From: Candidatus Eisenbacteria bacterium
Lineage (GTDB): Bacteria > Orphanbacterota > Orphanbacteria > Orphanbacterales > Orphanbacteraceae
Assembly (NCBI GenBank): GCA_016867715.1
Contig: VGIW01000024.1
Span: forward strand, 1-38,666
DNA: 38,666 nucleotides
Reading direction: 5' to 3'
Positions 34,345 through 38,666 of the stretch are shown piece by piece (positions within the stretch are counted from its first letter, which is position 1; each line of letters begins with the position of its first letter). A model generated the notes under the pieces. It worked only from the letters and a program-made list of their open reading frames with translations, was not told where the DNA came from and ran no database searches. The position numbers and the translations under genes were made by a program.

Positions 34345-34818
34345 GTGGAACGGCTCTTCGGCTCCCATCGCGTCGTCGTCGACTCGAAGGGGCGCCTCAT
34401 CATCCCGGCGGCTTTTCGCAAGATCCTCTTCCCCGAGCCCGGCCGCTCGGGAACCCTGACCCTCGGCTACGAGCACTGCGTCGCCCTCTATCCTCCCGAC
34501 CGCTGGGAGGAAGAAGAGAACCTGATCCACCGCCTTCCGTTCACCTCGACCAACGTCCGGCGGATCGCCCGCATGATGGGATATCACGCGAAGCCGTGCG
34601 CTCTCGACGCGCAAGGACGGATCGTCCTCTCGAAGGACATCCGCGAGTACGCGAAGATCGATCGCGAAGCGCTCGTGCTCGGCGTGTTCCAACATATCGA
34701 AATATTCAACCCAGAAATCTATGAGGCGTATCAATCCGGATCGGACATGACGTTCGAGCGGGCCGCCGAGGAGCTGACTCGGTTGCACGAGAAGTCGCGT
34801 TCCGATGAGATCCGATGA
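34345..34818 (+). CDS. mraZ: MraZ, transcriptional regulator of the division/cell-wall cluster
   Basis: 157 residues from GTG 34345, with CGGAGGGAAAC upstream. Two AbrB-like half-domains each carry the DxxGR signature: 'VVVDSKGRLIIPAAFRKIL' and 'CALDAQGRIVLSKDIREYAKI'. MraZ forms ring oligomers that bind GTGGG-type repeats. A matching triple repeat lies at 34129-34153. The gene overlaps rsmH by 14 bases. Confidence 0.95.
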   Translation: MERLFGSHRVVVDSKGRLIIPAAFRKILFPEPGRSGTLTLGYEHCVALYPPDRWEEEENLIHRLPFTSTNVRRIARMMGYHAKPCALDAQGRIVLSKDIREYAKIDREALVLGVFQHIEIFNPEIYEAYQSGSDMTFERAAEELTRLHEKSRSDEIR

Positions 34819-35788
34819 CCCGGCCCTCGGCGGAGGGGGCCACGAACCGGTCTTGGCGCGCGAGGTCGCCGAGGCGTTGCGGCCGTTCCCGGGCGGCATC
34901 TTCGTCGACGCGACCTTCGGGCTGGGCAACCACACGGCCGCGGTCCTCGATGCCGTGGAGGGAATCGAGCGTGTCGTGGGGATCGATCGCGACGGAGAGA
35001 TTCTCGAGGAAGCCGGGCGCCGCTTCGCGCGATCCGCGGTTCCCGTGGATCTGGTGCGAGGGAATTTTCGGGATCTTCGCGCGCTCCTCGGCCCCGGAGC
35101 GGAAGGGCGCGTGGGAGGAATCCTTTTCGACCTCGGGATCGGCTCCTTCCAAATCGACCGTCCCGAGCGCGGGTTCTCCTACCGGTCCGAGGGGGCGCTC
35201 GACATGAGGATGGATCGGAGCGGGACTAGGAGCGCCTACGACGTGGTGAACGGCTATTCGGCCGAGGAGCTCGCGCGCGTGATCCGTCGGTGGGGAGAGG
35301 AGCGGAACGCCGGAGCGATCGCGCGTGCGATCGTCCGCGCGCGCCGGGCAGCTCCGATCGCCGGCACGCGCCGCCTGGCCGAGGTCGTCTCCTCGCGTCT
35401 TTCGGCGCGAGGGAGGATCAAGGGGCTCGCGCGCGTGTTCCAAGCGATCCGCATCGAGGTGAACGAGGAGATCGCCTCGCTCGAGGAAGGATTGTCGCAA
35501 GCGGTGGACGTGCTCGCGCCGGGCGGGCATATCGCCGTCATCGGATATCACTCGATCGAAGATCGAGTCGTCAAGCAACGGTTTCAGGAGTGGGCCCGGG
35601 GCTGCGTCTGTCCACCGCACCTGCCAGTCTGCCGGTGCGGACGCGCCCCGGCGCTCCGTCTCTCTTCCCGCCGGGCGATCCGGCCGTCCGAGGAAGAGGT
35701 GGCGAGGAACCCGCGGGCGAGGAGCGCCCGACTCCGCGCGGCGGTTCGGATCGCCCCCGAGGGAAGAGAAGGAAGGGGGAACGGATGA
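34805..35788 (+). CDS. rsmH: 16S rRNA (cytosine(1402)-N4)-methyltransferase RsmH
   Basis: 327 residues. The N-terminal HEPVLAREV and 'GIFVDATFGLGNHTAAVL' form the SAM site. 'GGILFDLGIGSFQID', 'RGFSYRSEGALDMRMD', 'RVFQAIRIEVNEE' and 'YHSIEDRVVKQRF' are family hallmarks. Homologs more often have DLGvSS where this has DLGIGS, a small deviation. It methylates N4 of C1402 in the ribosomal P site. It overlaps mraZ at its start and ftsL at its end (ATGA at 35785), indicating tight coupling. Confidence 0.96.
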   Translation: MRSDDPALGGGGHEPVLAREVAEALRPFPGGIFVDATFGLGNHTAAVLDAVEGIERVVGIDRDGEILEEAGRRFARSAVPVDLVRGNFRDLRALLGPGAEGRVGGILFDLGIGSFQIDRPERGFSYRSEGALDMRMDRSGTRSAYDVVNGYSAEELARVIRRWGEERNAGAIARAIVRARRAAPIAGTRRLAEVVSSRLSARGRIKGLARVFQAIRIEVNEEIASLEEGLSQAVDVLAPGGHIAVIGYHSIEDRVVKQRFQEWARGCVCPPHLPVCRCGRAPALRLSSRRAIRPSEEEVARNPRARSARLRAAVRIAPEGREGRGNG

Positions 35789-36231
35789 ACGCGAGGGCCC
35801 TCGTGCGAGGCGGTCTCCGGGCGTGGGTCCGGACCGGCCGCTTCGCTCCGCTTCTGGTCGTGTCGGTGATCGTGCTCGTCGCCTGCGTGAACCAACGCTT
35901 CTCCGTGACCCGCCTCCACCAGGAAAACAGAGATCTTGAAGTGCGGCTGGATAGGCTCCGCGACAACGTGGAGCGCGCGCGGGGGCGGATCGCCTCGCTC
36001 ACGAAGCGGGAGCGAATCGAGGAGATCGCGCTTTCCGACCTCGCGCTCGAGCTTCCCGAGCCCGAGCGGCAGGCGTATCTCCCCGAGTGGCGGGAGACCC
36101 CGCCCGTGCAGCCGGCGGGCGGATCGCTCGCCGCCGGGGTCCTCGGCTCGGCCGGCCGAAGGTTCGATCGTTTCTGGGAACGCGTCGGAGGACTCGGAAA
36201 GGGAACGAGGGGAGGGGAGCGGGATCGGTGA
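35785..36231 (+). CDS. ftsL: FtsL-like cell division protein
   Basis: 148 residues. A basic cytoplasmic N-terminus is followed by one TM helix (about residues 21-38: FAPLLVVSVIVLVACVN). A coiled coil follows ('TRLHQENRDLEVRLDRLRDNVERARGRIASL') with a leucine-zipper-like spacing. The tail is low in conservation. Sequence alone is weak, as for all FtsL, but the position between rsmH and ftsI plus the topology make the call firm. FtsL acts with FtsB/FtsQ to activate FtsWI. Both ends overlap neighbours (ATGA, GTGA). Confidence 0.82.
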   Translation: MNARALVRGGLRAWVRTGRFAPLLVVSVIVLVACVNQRFSVTRLHQENRDLEVRLDRLRDNVERARGRIASLTKRERIEEIALSDLALELPEPERQAYLPEWRETPPVQPAGGSLAAGVLGSAGRRFDRFWERVGGLGKGTRGGERDR

Positions 36232-38213
36232 GTCCGTACCAGGCTCGGTACCGGCTGTTTCTCGTTTGCGTCGGGGGGGTGTGCCTCTGGGTCTATCTCG
36301 TTGCTTGTCTCATGAATATTCAGATATTCAATCATGAGCACTACCGGGAGCGCGCTGAGAATCAGCACGAGTACCGCGTGGCGATCCCCGCGAACCGCGG
36401 GCGGATTTACGACCGGAACGGAGAGGTGCTCGCGCGGACGCTCTCCTCGAACACGATCATCGCGGACCCCGCGCGGATTCAGGAGCTCGGCGCTCTGGAC
36501 GAGACCGGCGCGGCTCTCGGAGGGATTCTCGGGATTCGTCCTTCCGCCGTGCGCGAGAAGCTCGAGAAGCGTTCCCGCTTCGCCTACGTCGCCCGCAAGG
36601 TCGACCCGGAGATCGGCGACCGGATCGCCGAGGCCGATCTCCCCGGCATCTACTGCATCCCGGAGAAGGAGAGGACGCGCCCGTTCGAGAACCTCGCCCT
36701 TCAGGTCGTCGGCGTCACCGACCTGGACATGAAGGGGATCGAGGGGATCGAGAAGGAGTTCGAGCCGGTTCTCCGCGGCGAGGACGGCTGGAAGGTCCTC
36801 CAGGCAATCCCGCGGGTCGGTCCCCGCTCCCTCCCCGGCTTCCCCTATCGCCCGCCCGTCGATGGTTGCGACGTAAAGCTCACGCTCGACGCTTCCCTCC
36901 AGATGATCGTCGAGCAGGAGCTCGGGAAGGCGGTCGAGAAGTCGGGAGCCGCGTGGGGGATGGCGTTGGCGATGGAGCCGTCCACCGGCGACGTGCTCGC
37001 GATGGCGACCTCGCTCTCCGACGAAGAGCGGAGGCGCTCGGGCGGGTCGATCCTGATGAACCGCTGCATCGCGGCGCAGTACGAGCCGGGCTCGACCTTC
37101 AAGCTCGTCACCTACTCGGGCGCCTTCGAAGAGAAGGCGGTCTCCCCCTTCGAGATCTTCGACGCCGGCAACGGCGAGATGAGCTTCGGCAGCTACAAAG
37201 TCAGCGAGGCGAGGACGAGCCGCTACGATCGGCTCGCGGCGCGCGAGGGATTCGAGAAGTCGTCGAACATCGTGAGCGCGCAGATCGGCTACCGCCTCGG
37301 AGGGCGCGGAGAAGGATCCTATGGGCGCGGTGTGGAGAAGCTCTACTCCTATTCTCGCGCGTTCGGGTTCGGGGCTCGCACCGGGATCGCGCTTCCCGGC
37401 GAGGTTCCCGGGCTTCTCCGCCGTCCCCGCGATTGGAGCAGGCGTTCGCTCGGGACGATCGCGTTCGGACAGGAAATCGCGGTCACCCTTCTCCAGCTCA
37501 CGGCCGCCTACGCCGCGATCGCGAACGACGGCATTCTCATGGAGCCCCGCATCGTCGAGTCGATCGTCGGCCCGGACGGGAGCGTCCGCGAGCGCTTTCT
37601 CCCCCGGGCGGTCCGCCGCGCCGTCTCCTCGGAGACCGCGGCGCTCATGCAGGACTGCATGCGGGGGGTCGTGCTCCGCGGGACCGGCAAGGGCCTCGAC
37701 GTTCCTCTTTGGCGTCTCGCGGGGAAGACGGGGACCGCGGAGATGATCGTGGAAGGGGGCGGCTATTCGGACACGCGGTTCATTCCCTCGTTCGTCGGCT
37801 ACGCGCCGGCCGACGACCCGAGGATCGTCTTGGCCGTCGTTCTCGTCGATGTCTCCCGCGTCTTCTACGGGGGCGCCGTCGCGGGCCCGGTCGTCCGGGA
37901 GATCTTCCTCAAGGCGGCGTGCTCGGAGCTCGGCGAGCCGTTTCTCCCGACGCTTCGCGGGGAAGCGGTTGCGACCTGGGCTCACGCGGGGGAGCCGGCG
38001 CGCGCCGATTCCGCCCCCTCCTTCGCCGCGTGTCTTCCCGAGACGATGCCCGACTGCACGGGGCGCTTCTTGCGCGAGGCGAAAGCAGCGCTTCTCCGCG
38101 CCGAGGCGGCGGTCCGCGTTCGCGGGTCGGGGACGGTCGTCTCGCAGGATCCCGCGCCGGGAACGCTTCTTCGATCGGGGATCGCGTGCATGCTCGTGGG
38201 GAGCGAGCCATGA
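36228..38213 (+). CDS. ftsI: FtsI/PBP3-type peptidoglycan D,D-transpeptidase with C-terminal PASTA domain
   Basis: 661 residues from GTG 36228 (GGAGGGGAGCGG upstream; GTGA overlap). One TM helix lies at ~12-30. The dimerisation domain starts at 'RVAIPANRGRIYDRNGEVLA'. The transpeptidase motifs are S289TFK, S345SN and K500TG. The last ~60 residues resemble a PASTA domain ('MPDCTGRFLREAKAALL', 'GTVVSQDPAPGTLL'), as in SpoVD/PBP2x rather than E. coli FtsI. It cross-links septal peptidoglycan together with FtsW. Confidence 0.94.
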   Translation: MSPYQARYRLFLVCVGGVCLWVYLVACLMNIQIFNHEHYRERAENQHEYRVAIPANRGRIYDRNGEVLARTLSSNTIIADPARIQELGALDETGAALGGILGIRPSAVREKLEKRSRFAYVARKVDPEIGDRIAEADLPGIYCIPEKERTRPFENLALQVVGVTDLDMKGIEGIEKEFEPVLRGEDGWKVLQAIPRVGPRSLPGFPYRPPVDGCDVKLTLDASLQMIVEQELGKAVEKSGAAWGMALAMEPSTGDVLAMATSLSDEERRRSGGSILMNRCIAAQYEPGSTFKLVTYSGAFEEKAVSPFEIFDAGNGEMSFGSYKVSEARTSRYDRLAAREGFEKSSNIVSAQIGYRLGGRGEGSYGRGVEKLYSYSRAFGFGARTGIALPGEVPGLLRRPRDWSRRSLGTIAFGQEIAVTLLQLTAAYAAIANDGILMEPRIVESIVGPDGSVRERFLPRAVRRAVSSETAALMQDCMRGVVLRGTGKGLDVPLWRLAGKTGTAEMIVEGGGYSDTRFIPSFVGYAPADDPRIVLAVVLVDVSRVFYGGAVAGPVVREIFLKAACSELGEPFLPTLRGEAVATWAHAGEPARADSAPSFAACLPETMPDCTGRFLREAKAALLRAEAAVRVRGSGTVVSQDPAPGTLLRSGIACMLVGSEP

Positions 38214-38666
38214 TGGTGAAGGACCGTCCCGGCCTCTCTCTCGCGACGCTCCTTCCCTCTCTCTCCGCGCGCGAGGTGCGCGGCTCGATCGATCGCGAGG
38301 TGCGCGATGTCGCGGCCGATTCGCGCGAGGCGGGCCCCGGGGTTCTCTTCGTCGCGCTCCGCGGGTTCCATGCGGACGGACACGACTTCCTTTCGGATGT
38401 CCTCCAGAAGGGCTCGCCGGCCGCGATCGTCGAGCGCGCGATCGCGTCCGTCCCGCTCGCGCAGATCGTCGTTCCCGACGCGCGTCTCGCCCTCGGCGTT
38501 GCCGCGGCCGAGGTCCACGGGCATCCGAGCCGCGCGATCGATCTTCTCGGCGTGACGGGAACGAACGGAAAGACAACCGTCACCTTCCTCGTCCGCTCGA
38601 TCCTCGATGCGGCGGGGCGCGCGTGCGGGCTCATCGGCACGCTCGGATGCCGCTGGGGAACGCACG
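38210..38666 (+). CDS. murE: MurE, UDP-MurNAc-tripeptide ligase (N-terminal part, runs off the window)
   Basis: 152 residues visible from ATG 38210 (ATGA overlap with ftsI; a second ATG follows at 38213). 'DVAADSREAGPGVLFVALRGFHADGHDF' is the uridine-nucleotide binding domain. GVTGTNGKTT is the Mur ligase ATP loop, followed by 'LIGTLG'. MurE adds the third amino acid (meso-DAP or Lys) to UDP-MurNAc-L-Ala-D-Glu; the specificity motif lies beyond the window. Order and overlaps fit the dcw cluster. Confidence 0.93.
   Translation, partial: MMVKDRPGLSLATLLPSLSAREVRGSIDREVRDVAADSREAGPGVLFVALRGFHADGHDFLSDVLQKGSPAAIVERAIASVPLAQIVVPDARLALGVAAAEVHGHPSRAIDLLGVTGTNGKTTVTFLVRSILDAAGRACGLIGTLGCRWGTH

Noticed and set aside
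35571-38576. 1001-codon open frame antisense to ftsL-ftsI-murE
   Set aside because: It lies opposite well-recognised dcw genes and is Arg-rich without motifs, a shadow of GC-rich third positions.

Overview
The window is a GC-rich bacterial chromosome segment. It resembles an uncultured FCB-type bacterium such as Candidatus Eisenbacteria, but that placement is inference. It rests on high GC, a secreted protein ending in a FlgD-like/T9SS-like C-terminal domain, a second secreted protein ending in a basic SWGQVKTLYR tail, PMT-type membrane glycosyltransferases, and many ATGA/GTGA gene overlaps. Promoters recur as TTGACA/TTGACG, 17-18 bases, then TAG-type -10 boxes, and at least two sit so that transcription should start on the ATG.

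Layout. 1-3.7 kb: a secreted beta-propeller-like protein converges on a membrane glycosyltransferase with a TPR tail. 3.9-8.3 kb: comM (Mg-chelatase-like AAA+ ATPase) is followed by an accessory patch. This patch holds a wHTH-nucleotidyltransferase/HEPN pair, a diverged second copy of the comM 3' end, and a REP-flanked RAYT transposase split by a 236-bp palindromic insertion just before its HUH motif. 8.3-14.7 kb (minus strand): a heavy-metal efflux operon runs His-rich periplasmic protein, outer-membrane factor, His-rich membrane-fusion protein, CusA-like RND pump. 14.9-18.0 kb: a membrane spermidine-synthase-like gene carries three in-frame stops and a frameshift. 18.3-19.8 kb: a solitary protein fuses a Nudix-like domain to a C-terminal TIR domain. 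This is the strongest candidate for an undescribed immune/NAD-cleaving system in the window.

19.9-26.3 kb: a Glu/Leu dehydrogenase gene and a GAF/PEP-synthase-ATP-grasp/nucleotidyltransferase fusion form a minus-strand operon, divergent from a compact RNase R-like gene. 26.5-29.4 kb: a secreted PPC-domain protein with its own promoter and terminator faces a second PMT-like glycosyltransferase. 29.5-33.9 kb: propionate/acyl-CoA metabolism. Methylmalonyl-CoA mutase catalytic subunit and epimerase lie on the minus strand, divergent from enoyl-CoA hydratase and acyl-CoA dehydrogenase. Together these suit beta-oxidation of odd or branched acyl chains into succinyl-CoA.

34.1-38.7 kb: the start of the division and cell-wall (dcw) cluster, mraZ-rsmH-ftsL-ftsI-murE. 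It has a clear promoter, a textbook triple GTGGG MraZ box at the transcription start, and a structured 5' leader. All joints after mraZ are short overlaps. murE runs off the window end. No tRNA, rRNA or CRISPR array was seen.
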